Source: Heligmosomoides polygyrus polygyrus | Taxonomy: Eukaryota; Nematoda; Chromadorea; Rhabditida; Heligmosomidae | Reading direction: 5' to 3' | NCBI GenBank assembly: GCA_947396885.1 | Contig: OX377205.1 | Span: 72,202,969 to 72,266,968, forward strand | Length of the DNA stretch: 64,000 nucleotides | Shown here: in pieces, positions 54,850 to 63,806 of the stretch | Numbering within the stretch: the stretch's first letter is position 1 | Layout: each line of letters starts with the position of its first letter | Translations under genes and position numbers: made by a program | Notes under the pieces: model-generated | What the model saw: the letters and a program-made list of their open reading frames with translations, nothing else | What the model was told of the DNA's origin: nothing | Database searches by the model: none

Positions 54850-55480
54850 TAAAAAAGGGATCGTGCCATGCAGTTGACTAGATCGTCGCCGCTTTTTGTT
54901 TGATTGATAACAGATTGTTCTCCAGCTTTACACCCAAGCCACCCGCCCTTCCGAAGAGACAAAGGCCAGTCAACCTTAAATACCCTCAGATATTCTGCTG
55001 TCGCTGTGAAGGTACTATCAACTAGGTGACTGGGTCGAGCAACGGAACCACAGTGCACGAAGTAGGCTGGAAGCGGGGTGACAGGATCAAAGAATCTGGA
55101 GACCTAGAGATTTATCTCCCTCAAAGAATAGTATTCCTTCATCAGGGAGTGGGATTCAGACGGTGCAAGGGAAACGCCTGGCAAAGGTGTTTACTTAAAC
55201 ACATAGCGCAAGATTTTCAAGAAAAGAAGAGTAGTGAATAGCCCTAAATCCCTGGAAACCGTACGGTTCCGGCATCTATGGACCCATGTCTTCCGAATCG
55301 CTGTCCAGCGGTTAGTAGACGGGACACCGTGTCGCACCCAAGTGGTGGAGACCTCTAGAGAGCTCCTTCGTCTACACGATTCTTGCCCTAAAGTGATCGT
55401 TTTGGTCACACGCTCTGAAACCTTCCTGAAAACAACAATATTTTCCACTCAAACACCATCTGCACTGAACAGAAAGGCAA
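54850..55480. repeat. Duplicated block downstream of the 55647 gene
   Basis: Diverged copy of 43520-44150, continuing without a break into the 3' flank and coding region of paralogue 8. Confidence 0.7.
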
Positions 55481-55646
55481 AACACACTGGGCACGAAACC
55501 CACTCTCAGAGGAAAATACAAACTGCTGATGAAGACATTTTATTGATTGACCGGTATGTGAGTCACGAAGAGGACAGATATGCTAACCATAAGATAAACA
55601 TGGGCAATGGAACGTAACACTAACACGTAAGAAGCAACTGAAGTGA

Positions 55647-56354
55647 TCAATAACCGTGGAAACCACCATAGCCGAAGCCGTGGTGACCGAAGCACTGGCA
55701 AGATGCTGCAGGCGGCGCCATCATCGGGCATCCGTGGCGACCGGAGTGTCCATGGTGTCCGTGTCCGAACTGCCCGCAGCAAGGCGGAGGGGCTGGCGGC
55801 CAGTGGTGTCCGCCACAGTGGTGGTGGTGGTCACCCAGGTGGTGCTGGCGTCCCTCATGATGGTGGTGAGCCTTGCAGCCGTGATGGTGACGACCTGGTG
55901 ATGCTCCACGGCTCCTTGAGCTGCTGCTGCTCGAAGAAGAAGAAGAGCTGCTGCTCGAGGAAGAAGATCGACGACCTCTAGGTGCTCCATGTGGCATCGA
56001 ATGGTGCCCTCCACCATGACCACGATGGCACCCAGGGTCTCCGAACTCCTTCATTCGAGCGAACAGTTCCGCTCCCAGTTGACAGGCGTTCATGGCTGCG
56101 TCGGCGTTGTTGAGCGGCAGAACATTGTGATCGTTGTCCCGGTAGTAGACGGCTCTGATCGGAATACCAAGGAAGGCGATGTCCTCCTTCAGCGACTCGT
56201 ACAGGTGGTGCTTGTCGTAGTAGCGGATCTTTAGACGCCCGGCGGCCTCCAGGTACAGCTTGAATACGGCGGTCTTTGCCTCGGCGTTCTCGGGCTCCGC
56301 GGCAGGTGGGGGGACGTCGTTGGTAGGAGCAGTAGGAGCAGCTTCTTCACTCAT
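55647..56354 (-). CDS. PB1-like domain protein with poly-Ser and His-rich tail (paralogue 8)
   Basis: A 235-residue intronless protein. The PB1-like domain covers about residues 28-106: TAVFKLYLEAAGRLKIRYYD, HHLYESLKEDIAFLGI, VYYRDNDHNVLPLNNADAAM. ARMKEFGDPG, HSMPHGAPRGRR, 17 Ser, RSRGASPGRHHHGC, His clusters and GGHHWPPAPPPCCGQFGH follow, then only one GHHGHSG unit where paralogues 6 and 7 have four or more, then FGHHGFGYGGFHGY. The ATG at 56354 is the first in frame and fixes the start used for paralogues 6 and 7. The poly(A) signal on the - strand is at 55539-55544. It lies in the kri-1 intron, antisense. Confidence 0.87.
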   Translation of the reverse strand: MSEEAAPTAPTNDVPPPAAEPENAEAKTAVFKLYLEAAGRLKIRYYDKHHLYESLKEDIAFLGIPIRAVYYRDNDHNVLPLNNADAAMNACQLGAELFARMKEFGDPGCHRGHGGGHHSMPHGAPRGRRSSSSSSSSSSSSSSSSSRSRGASPGRHHHGCKAHHHHEGRQHHLGDHHHHCGGHHWPPAPPPCCGQFGHGHHGHSGRHGCPMMAPPAASCQCFGHHGFGYGGFHGY

Positions 56355-56458
56355 CTTTGCAGATCGAAGAGCGAAGCGTCGAGGGCGAGGTCGACGTTGC
56401 GAATACCGGACGATGAGGGTGGAGCCTGTGAAGAACCGGCCGCGAAATCAATAAAAAT

Positions 56459-56470
56459 GGATGACTCACC
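56459..56470 (-). promoter_or_regulatory. bZIP-like site upstream of the 56354 start
   Basis: On the - strand GGTGAGTCATCC lies about 106 bp upstream of the ATG, identical to the site before the 45024 start. Confidence 0.5.
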
Positions 56471-56739
56471 ATCCGCAGGACAACTCGCAAAGCTGCACGT
56501 GAGGGCAGCTGTCAAAGTGCACGCGAACAGGGATGCCTAGGGATGATTGCGCGCACTTTCGCGTATAAGGAACAGAGATTCAATGCTACAAGATGACGTT
56601 GAATGAATAGGATTAGTTACCCTTCGCGATAGCACGTCTTTTGGTCTCCCGTCGCACTTGACGTTGTGGTGAGTAGATAGTTTTGTGAATAAAACTGAGC
56701 CAAAAAGTACTCACCTACCAAGTAGGCAATGTATAACGA

Positions 56740-57027
56740 TTGGAGTCGTTTAGGGGGCGGCTGTCGCGTGAACCCGATTCCAGGTTCATAGTTTGGGTCT
56801 CCCCAGGCCAATCAAGGCTTCCGTCCTTCCGGGGTCGGTGTTACCAGACTTGTCTGAGAAGCATAAAACGCTCACTTCTTTATCGTCTGGCCACCGCAAG
56901 TTACTGTATCGGCCAAATACGCATTCAAATTTCCTTCACGACATCTCGCAGGAGGAGGATGTGTGGCGAGTCCCAAGAGGATACATTAACGCCGTCCTTT
57001 ATTCTTTATCCTTTCCTTATAACGATG
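56740..57027 (+). mobile_element. SINE copy upstream of the 56354 start
   Basis: GGAGTCGTTTAGGGGGCGG replaces the A box. GCTGTCGCGTGAACCCGATT, GTTTGGGTCTCCCC, the body TATCGTCTGGCCACCGCAAG and the tail CGCCGTCCTTTATTC are present. Same position relative to its gene as at 45433 and 49984. Confidence 0.75.
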
Positions 57028-57159
57028 GAAAGTGAAGGGGTTGTTCCAGAAAAATTCTCACCATTTCGTCTAGCATTGCGTGGTGTTGTCGAATGCGGCG
57101 AATAAGCGTCGAGTTGTCGGACATTGCTGCAAAGGGGTTGACAAAATAGGAGAATAGAT

Positions 57160-57280
57160 CAAATCTTGATTTTCGAATAGTCCTTTGAACTCGAACGTCG
57201 AAAAGGAGCCATATTCGAATATTATCCTAAATTCAAATATTTCAGCATTATTCGAGAATCGAATAATCTTCAAATCGTCG
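57160..57280. repeat. TTCGAA/ATTCGA-rich cluster
   Basis: Second, smaller block of TTCGAAT, ATTCGAG and GAACGTCGAA words, like 1670-1825. Confidence 0.5.
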
Positions 57281-57289
57281 GGAGCATAG

Positions 57290-57834
57290 AAGCTGTTAAG
57301 GCTATATTTGAGCGATTACTCTCCTGTGTTTTGATCAGGGTAACAAGTTAGAATGCACAGAATCGAAATGAAAATGGAAGTCGATTTCCGTCCTAAGGGT
57401 GTTTTCGTGACTTTTTTAATCTGGAGTTTTTCCACAGCTACGAAAAGTGTAGCTGCGTGCAGTTTCAAGCCAGTACCGTTTTGGTCTCCCCCACTCCCAT
57501 GTCGACATCTTTCAGGCCTTGCAGACGCCAGGCTTGAAGGTTGTCGATATCCCTTCCAGCAGTTTCTGGAACAGGGGAAAGAGATGTCGGCAACTAGGGG
57601 AAATCTACGCTCAATCTATTTTTGAATGGAGCTTCTTGAGGAAAACTGAGAGGTGATACACTATCGCAGTGGAGATGATTTTATATAGTTCCTAACATAT
57701 AACTTCTGGTGCAAGTTTAGGCAGGAGCGCATCATACATCTCGTTCCAACTGGTAGTCTTGTGAACTTTTTCAGTAATAGTAATCTGTAACTGAGCTTAA
57801 CATTTTCATTTAAGAAGACTGCAAAAAAATTCTC
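57290..57834. other. kri-1 intron, no gene seen
   Basis: Short ORFs only. Confidence 0.35.
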
Positions 57835-57846
57835 TGAATGTTACGT

Positions 57847-58162
57847 CGCTGTCGCGTGGGCCAAGTTGACGAAAATTAGGTGGGCCGGCCACGTAATGCG
57901 CTTCGCAGACACCTTCTGGACGAGAGCCATCACCGACTGGATTCCGCGGGATGTCAAAAGAACACCAGGACGCCCACCAACGCGTTGGTCGGACTTCTTC
58001 GTTAAAGCCCTGAACGACCGATATGACGCTCTTCGTGTCCCTCGAGCGAGGAGGATCCATTGGACCACTCTGGCACGCAACAGGGACGAATGGAGACGCT
58101 GCTGGCACCCGCTCGAGCAACTTGATGATCAACGGGACGACAGGTGATACAGGTGATACAGG
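57847..58162 (+). mobile_element. 5'-truncated RTE-type LINE 3' end with 12-bp TSD
   Basis: The reading [55 protein letters not shown] is the C-terminal end typical of RTE-like endonuclease/reverse-transcriptase ORFs. A stop and three copies of a TGATACAGG-type tail (58145-58162) follow. TGAATGTTACGT flanks the insert at 57835-57846 and 58163-58174. The copy is only 316 bp long and lacks the endonuclease and RT domains. The frame is open over the whole fragment, so it is young. Confidence 0.9.
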
Positions 58163-58284
58163 TGAATGTTACGTAAAAGGAACAGTGTGGACCCATCGCT
58201 TCAGACTTGCGCCCAAGTTCTTATTGGAAGATAATTGATTATTGTTAAAGAGACATGTTTTACTCTGCTATATGTCTCGTTGGG

Positions 58285-58578
58285 CACGTGTAGCGCAGTC
58301 GGAGGAGGCGCGACTATCGCATGCACCCGATACCAGGTTCCTGTTTCGGACTTCCCGCCCAGGCCAATCAAGCCTTCCATCCCTCCTGGGTCGGTGAATT
58401 GGTACTAGACTTGTCTGGGAAGGATAAAGCGCTCACTTGCTCATCGGCTGGCCACCGCAAGTCATTATATGGTCAAATACGCATTCATGTCCTTCCACGA
58501 CATCCCGTAGAAGTGGAATGCGCTGGAGCATCCCAGAAGGGATAGAGTAACGCCGTCCTTTATCCTTATCCTTATGAT
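58285..58578 (+). mobile_element. SINE copy, complete
   Basis: GTGTAGCGCAGTCGGAGGAG with an intact A box, GCATGCACCCGATACCAGG, a B box changed to GTTTCGGACTTCC, the complete body, and the tail GCCGTCCTTTATCCTTATCC. Very close to the copy at 19492-19787. A clear TSD could not be defined. Confidence 0.87.
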
Positions 58579-58654
58579 AGCCATTCCACACACCATTTTG
58601 GACGTTTTCGGACGAAGCAGCTAGCGCAAGGGTTTCGATCACAAAAAACAACGC

Positions 58655-58760
58655 GTAACAACATGTTATAAAATGCTTGCAAATGGAAAACCGGTGAAAA
58701 TAAATATCGCTACGTCAAACTACTTTGACACCAACATATGGCAATAGTAGTAGTTCCAAT
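58655..58760 (+). repeat. Composite-SINE head sequence without body
   Basis: TTATAAAATGCTTGCAAATG, AATAAATATCGCTACGTC, ACACCAACATATGGCAATAG match the head at 52625-52740. It probably belongs to the triplicated unit that follows. Confidence 0.6.
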
Positions 58761-58904
58761 ATGCATGAGAATGAAGTCATGAGGATACTTCGCTATTGGT
58801 TCTGCTCTCTTAGCCCATTTCTTGATTTGTGAGGCCCTATCTTCTCCTTCTGGGAGTACATTGTCTTCAGAATGTTTCTACGGTTCACTCCATAATTGTA
58901 CAAC

Positions 58905-59720
58905 GGACTTCTTGTTGAACTATTGAGTAGGTCATTCAATTAAAAACGCGTCTTTTATAGGAACTTCTCTTGAACGTTGTAGACACAAAACAACGTTGAA
59001 GGAAACGTCCTTCAGAATTTTCCGTATGTGTCAGCTTTCTTCACGTTTAGACTAGAGTGGGAAGCCTTTCGGATCTATCTTAGTCGTAGTGGGTACCGCT
59101 AAAAAATCAAGGCAAACACAAACGAGACGACCTACCTCCGATAGAAAATTGCACAGAAAGGTAATCGGGTAATTCACTTTAATTGTACTGTCGCTATCAG
59201 AAAGAATGAGTGAAGTCCCTCCTCTCCCCAGAAGGATAGATCCTGCCTATCTTCATGAGTTTTTTCTCACAATAGTAACCAAGCATCTGCCGATCTTCAA
59301 TGTCAAAACCTTATGAAAGGGATAAAAAATATTGTTAGCTTTGGTATCCAGTATGCCTGCTGCTATTGTCTATGGCAAACTTGCTCTGACCGCTCTAGGA
59401 AACGCTGCACAGCTCTACTGAAGTCCAAAGTTGTGTTCGCAGGAGAAACTGTTCAACTGCTTCCTAGGATTCAGAATGTGACGAGAACGGGCATAGGAGA
59501 GGAGGAAGATTGATGGCATTGCCAATAAATATATCCTAAGCTGTTCTCCATGATCGACGATCATAAAGCCTTCGCATTTTAGCAGAATACGTGTAACTCT
59601 TCTGTGCCACGAAAGCTTGTTATATTGCAGCTTCCCTAAGGCTGACGTTTCGACAATATAGTGTTGACCAAAGCTCTGAAAGAAGTTCGAGTTTTCGTAG
59701 TTCGCTCAGAGGCGTCGAAA
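58905..59720. repeat. Triplicated non-coding segment, copy 3
   Basis: Shorter copy of 45723-46960, with insertion of unrelated sequence near 59080-59240. It keeps GCTATTGTCTATGGCAAAC, CTCTAGGAAACGCTGCACAG and TGACGTTTCGACA. The + strand short ORF has a one-base shift upstream of AIVYGK, and the - strand one keeps TRTSFRALVNT..SKRQP and a stop. Confidence 0.7.
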
Positions 59721-59975
59721 AAGGGCGAAATATGTAAAAATAAGTTATGTTAAGATTTCATAATGAGCGTAAAGGGTGAAAAAGGAAAGAAAACGAATTG
59801 AGAGGAAGAAGTTTTGGAGTCAAAAAAGGGGAAGGGAATGCAGATTTATACAGGAAGATCTAATTATAGGGGTTCCATCTCGAGTTGGCTTGTTTGGCCC
59901 TGGTGTGCTGTCGAGAGCGTGTTTGGGAAGCTGCAAGTCTCTGCAATGGCCTCTAGTTTTCCAAGTGTGTTTCAG

Positions 59976-60080
59976 GTGAACGCCCAGAACAAAGGCGGAG
60001 CGACGGCATTGCATTTTGCGGCGCTGAACGGGAATGCCTACCTGGTCGAACTGTTGCTCAGCCACCCCGGCATCGACATG
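59976..60080 (+). CDS. kri-1: KRIT1/kri-1 orthologue, ankyrin exon
   Basis: Acceptor GTGTGTTTCAG ends at 59975; the donor is GTGATT at 60081. The 35 codons VNAQNKGGATALHFAALNG then AYLVELLLSHPGIDM form an ankyrin repeat and match human KRIT1 SPLHFAAGGGH...LLNHPETD. It is in phase 0 on both sides. Confidence 0.92.
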
Positions 60081-60320
60081 GTGATTTTGAGCTTCTTCTA
60101 GAGAAATTTTTATTCATATGAGCACTATGTATTAATCGCAACGGAACATATTAAAATTCAGGAACATGTCAAGATCGTAAGGCAATTAGGAAGATTACAT
60201 AGTATGGGAAAAAATTACAGAGAAATCCTGAGGTTTATGGCCACATTCTCAATGTCGGCGCTTTCGGAGCGGACGACGCCTTTACTAGCAAGCGATCCAG
60301 CGACACTCTATCACGTTCAG

Positions 60321-60437
60321 AATCTGCGAAACCGCGATGGAAATCGACCTGTCGACCTTTGCAAGGATGTTCCGAAGAAAGCATGGCAGGACGTGGCCAA
60401 ATTACTGACCAGTTGGAAGAAACTCGAGAAAATACAG
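60321..60437 (+). CDS. kri-1: KRIT1/kri-1 orthologue, last ankyrin exon
   Basis: Acceptor ATCACGTTCAG ends at 60320 and donor GTATTT starts at 60438. The 39 codons NLRNRDGNRPVDLCKD, KKAWQDVAKLLTSWKKLEKI match human ITDQQGRSPLNICEE...WEEAAKLLKEA. They form the last ankyrin repeat and the linker into the FERM domain. Confidence 0.9.
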
Positions 60438-61032
60438 GTATTTTTGATTCTGTCCCTTGTTGGTCTCTAATTATTTATACTTTGCCCCTCCTACTACTGC
60501 GACATCGTGAGTGAAAGCTCTGCCCTCTCCCTCATTGCACAGACAGGCACTGGTCTGTGTGACTCTCTAGCGACGATAAACTGCAAGCACTCCAAAGAAA
60601 CGGATGAAGTGAAAGACAACCGGGAAAATCTATGGTCAACGGCGGCGGAGGATGCACTATTTAAAGCATTTCATCCGCTTGACATCCGGATTCAGAAGCA
60701 GGCTTCAAAACTAACAAAAATTACGGGCACGCAAAGGAAATTCATCCTCATCCTGAGGATCGTCCCAACCATATCGCAAAGGAGGTACAGGTTCTAACAA
60801 ACGAGGAGTCGCAGCGAGATGCGTCGCGCCTGACTAATAACGGCTTGAAGCATACTGTCTCGCGTCGCTACGAAGGCATCGAAGTATAGGAGTCGAAGCT
60901 ATTTGCAACACAACTGAAGCTGCGCCATCCTGCGGCAACCAGTTATTGATTAGCACGCCCCGCGCGTAGGTAACATTTCTACGAGGTGCAAGCAATCGCT
61001 AGCGCCAACTTTTTGACTGCATTTGTCTCCAG

Positions 61033-61186
61033 GTTGACTTCCTGAATGCCGGAAACGTAATGGTGCAGCTCGCCGATGGGGCGGATACGTCCGCAGGTGC
61101 GATTCTAACGGAGATTGGACGTGAGCTCAACATAGAGCCGTCTACGCTCCGGCTGTTCGCCCTATGGGTGTGTTCTGAGAGTCTCA
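61033..61186 (+). CDS. kri-1: KRIT1/kri-1 orthologue, FERM F1 exon
   Basis: Acceptor TTTGTCTCCAG ends at 61032 and donor GTGAGT starts at 61187. The reading FLNAGNVMVQLADGADTSAG, LTEIGRELNIEPSTLRLFAL, WVCSESL matches the human F1 lobe, in particular FTIWICSENL. It leaves one base, completed by the next exon as Ser. Confidence 0.92.
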
Positions 61187-61245
61187 GTGAGTATTCGTTT
61201 GACGATCCTAAGGTCTTGCTGATAGATTCCGAATTGTCAGCTCAG

Positions 61246-61403
61246 GCCTACAACTAAAGCCCGATCACAAGCCACTCGCCCATCTGAATGTCAAGAAGTG
61301 GCGAGCCAAAGTGGACAAGTGGACCGATCAGGAAAATTCCAAGGAGCGGCCGCATCTGGTGCTGCGCCGCAGCGCCCACGCCTCACTTGCAACGGAACTG
61401 CAG
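61246..61403 (+). CDS. kri-1: KRIT1/kri-1 orthologue, FERM F1-F2 exon
   Basis: Acceptor CAGCTCAG ends at 61245 (intron of only 59 bp); donor GTATTT starts at 61404. SLQLKPDHKPLAHL is nearly identical to human SLQLKPYHKPLQHV, and RPHLVLRRSAHASLATELQ corresponds to PQLFLRRDVRLPLE. This is the strongest single match identifying the gene. Confidence 0.95.
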
Positions 61404-61628
61404 GTATTTTTCGATTTCCACGGGCATTTCGCATCATTGGAAGCGCTTTCGCAGAAGTACAACTAAACAAGAGAGAAAGACAATGAATCTCAATTAAATG
61501 GTACAACAAGCGATAATCGGATGACTAGCAGATCACTACAAAATGAAACCGTTCAACATGTCACCGTGTCAAGTATGAAAGTGTGATGGGATATATGGAA
61601 TCGATAATCGATCGATATGCTGGCATAG

Positions 61629-61729
61629 TTCACATTGGTGGAATACGGCGCGCACAACGATGCTGCACGCGAATTCGTACTCAGTGACGTGCCGTACTCC
61701 ACCAAAGTAAGGGACGTGCTTGTCCTACA
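61629..61729 (+). CDS. kri-1: KRIT1/kri-1 orthologue, FERM F2 exon
   Basis: Acceptor CTGGCATAG ends at 61628 and donor GTAAGC starts at 61730. FTLVEYGAHNDAAREFVLSD then VPYSTKVRDVLVL aligns with human LILFDEARYNLLKGFY..DAKLITLASLLL. An alternative donor (GTAAGG at 61707) would drop the VRDVLVL part, so I prefer the longer exon. The remaining F2 and F3 lobes must lie in exons not identified here or beyond the window. Confidence 0.75.
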
Positions 61730-62225
61730 GTAAGCGCAGCGTTAGAAGGAGTATAAGTGCCATAGTGACCGCATTCGATTTGGGACTGTCGTTCAAACAT
61801 TCACCGCCTGGACAGGACTCGCTACAGACCTGAAAAACGGCAAATCAGTCGACGAGCAGGTTGCAGTCAACATTGGCTCGTTAAGGCTGAAGCGAGGACC
61901 TACCTCCACGAAAAGTGTAGAAGTCTCTCGTCGCACCGTTCCTGATGTGTGGTCCTTTGAGAATAGATGGCGAACCTAAACATCATCGTTAGCATAGGAT
62001 TTTTCCGAGAGCACTTTTTCAAATGGATAGGTCGTGGGTATAACATCGGATTGAGAAGGAAATAACGCCAGGTTTAGCTATTTATGTTTCACTGCATACA
62101 GCATTCAGATTTCAGTCCTTCTACGAAAGAGTGGTACATTTTTTGGCACGCAGTTTTGTTCTAACAGTTCCTGTACAACATACCAAAATTTAATCTAATT
62201 TAAAATTTAAATGTCGTCAATCAAT
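61730..62225 (+). other. Downstream of the last kri-1 exon identified; open stretch of unclear status
   Basis: One frame is open without a Met from about 61752 to 61979 (including RFGTVVQTFTAWTG and VDEQVAVNIGSLRLKRG). Its codon use looks coding-like and the phase could follow the previous exon through a short intron, but it does not resemble the KRIT1 F2 lobe. It may be a lineage-specific exon, a neighbouring gene fragment or chance. Confidence 0.3.
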
Positions 62226-62229
62226 GCCG

Positions 62230-63075
62230 TCTCCACTTCGAATTGGACACACTTCAATTCAAATTGGACACTTTCCTAGGCTAGTCTTAAGACTTTTGAA
62301 ATCAAAGCGAACTCTTCGAAATCAAGCTGACCTTCAGGCAGGTTAAACTGCAGACACAATAAGTTGGTTAGAATAATCTTTTGCTCAGAATAAATTTGGT
62401 ATAACAATCTTTAAAGTTTTTTTTAGTTTGCCTGCCAAAATACGTATGATAATTTTATAAAATTTTTATTTTCAGAAAAAAAGTAATAAATTAAAAATTG
62501 ACTTAAAACACAGTAAAAAAGCAAACATGTAGCACATTATACGATCAGATCGCGCCATATACTCAAAAAGTTCGCCGCAACTTTTATTTGATTGGTAGTG
62601 TATATGGATGGCACTTACATGAACCATCAAAGTGAGGATATGTATGCTCTTTACAGTTGTTTTTGTTGTTTCGTTAACAGGTGTCAAACTCATGCAAACA
62701 GATATTCTGCTATCAAGTGAACAAAAATCGAGACGTCTTGGACGGGGGCATGGCGCATCTCTTTTTGGAACTAAAATGGCCGGCTTCCTGTTTTTCAATA
62801 CAAGCTTCAAACGATTGTTTTACCTTAAAAGATAAAAATTTATAGAATATCAAACAACATGTTCACTTTTACTCATTGGGTAGAAGATTGAGAACATCAA
62901 GGAAAGTTATTGTGAAATGTTCCCTGAACAAAAAATAACCTTTTTGGAGAGCTTCTATGAAAGTTCGGTTTAGAAAAAGCTCATTTGAATTTGAAAGAGT
63001 CCGCTTTGATTTGAGAAGTTTTAGGCTAGCTATACGAGTGTCCATTTTTATTGGAAAAGTGTCCAATTCGACGTG
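62230..63075. repeat. AT-rich dispersed repeat, two pieces
   Basis: 62230-62345 (CTTCGAATTGGACACAC, GACTTTTGAAATCAAAGCG) and 62860-63075 (TCATTGGGTAGAAGATTGAG, TTTTTGGAGAGCTTCTATG, AAAAGCTCATTTGAATTTG, AAGTGTCCAATTCGACG) share words with each other and with 10720-10870, 20560-20720 and 48290-48560. The two pieces may be arms of one element. No gene between them. Confidence 0.5.
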
Positions 63076-63219
63076 AAAATCGTATATAACAAGATTCTCT
63101 TCAGGCGTTCACATTGTAAATTTGTGATGCGTACTTTCGTTCACGATTTCAAAATTGGAGATATATCCAAGGGTACACATCGAGAAACCCAAATCCCATC
63201 CACAGCAGGCACCAGCACA

Positions 63220-63285
63220 CAGCATAGGACACAATCAGGATTTTCAAGGTGTGCATGCAAAAGGTCCTGATTGTGTCCTATGCTG
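63220..63285. repeat. Perfect 21-bp hairpin with 24-nt loop
   Basis: Arms 63220-63240 and 63265-63285 are perfectly complementary; a few further pairs, including G-T wobbles, are possible inside. The length of stem and loop is of the size of a small-RNA hairpin but also fits the ends of a tiny foldback. A + strand transcript would form it equally well. Confidence 0.85.
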
Positions 63286-63289
63286 CTTG

Positions 63290-63806
63290 CTATCTTAGCA
63301 GAAATTGACGAGTTCCTTATGAGGGCAGTAATAAGGAGATAGCTGCGGTGTAGGACTGCTTAAACCGCACGGAAAACAGGCTTTCAGATGCACGTATCGC
63401 TTAGCATTTGAATTCTCCAAGATTTGCTGATGAAGAAAGAGCGCAAGTGAGAGAGGGAATCGCCTGTCATTCTGATGAAATGCGGAGATAAATACGTGCT
63501 TCTCGAGTGTACTTCCGCTCACGATAAGAGCTTGACCTTTTGTGACAACATGAGTCATTCCTCGGAATATTTTCTGAAGACGAGTTGGCACCGAGAAACG
63601 GTTGTTCTCACTGATTAACCAGATTTTTTCGGAGCTTCATTTTTTCGCGAGTAAATAAATAGATCGTTCGCGTGATGGCATTTTGAAAAGCCTAAGTGAC
63701 CACGATAATGGCGATTTTCAGTAGAATGGATTTTTGGCTGATTCAGATAACTGACTTTTCTTCCTAATAGTATCGAATATCCGATTCGAATAAGATATCA
63801 GAGTTC
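63290..63806. other. No gene supported
   Basis: A 98-residue open frame on the - strand (63295-63591) has no recognisable domain. TTCGAA-type words occur near 63770-63800. Confidence 0.35.
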
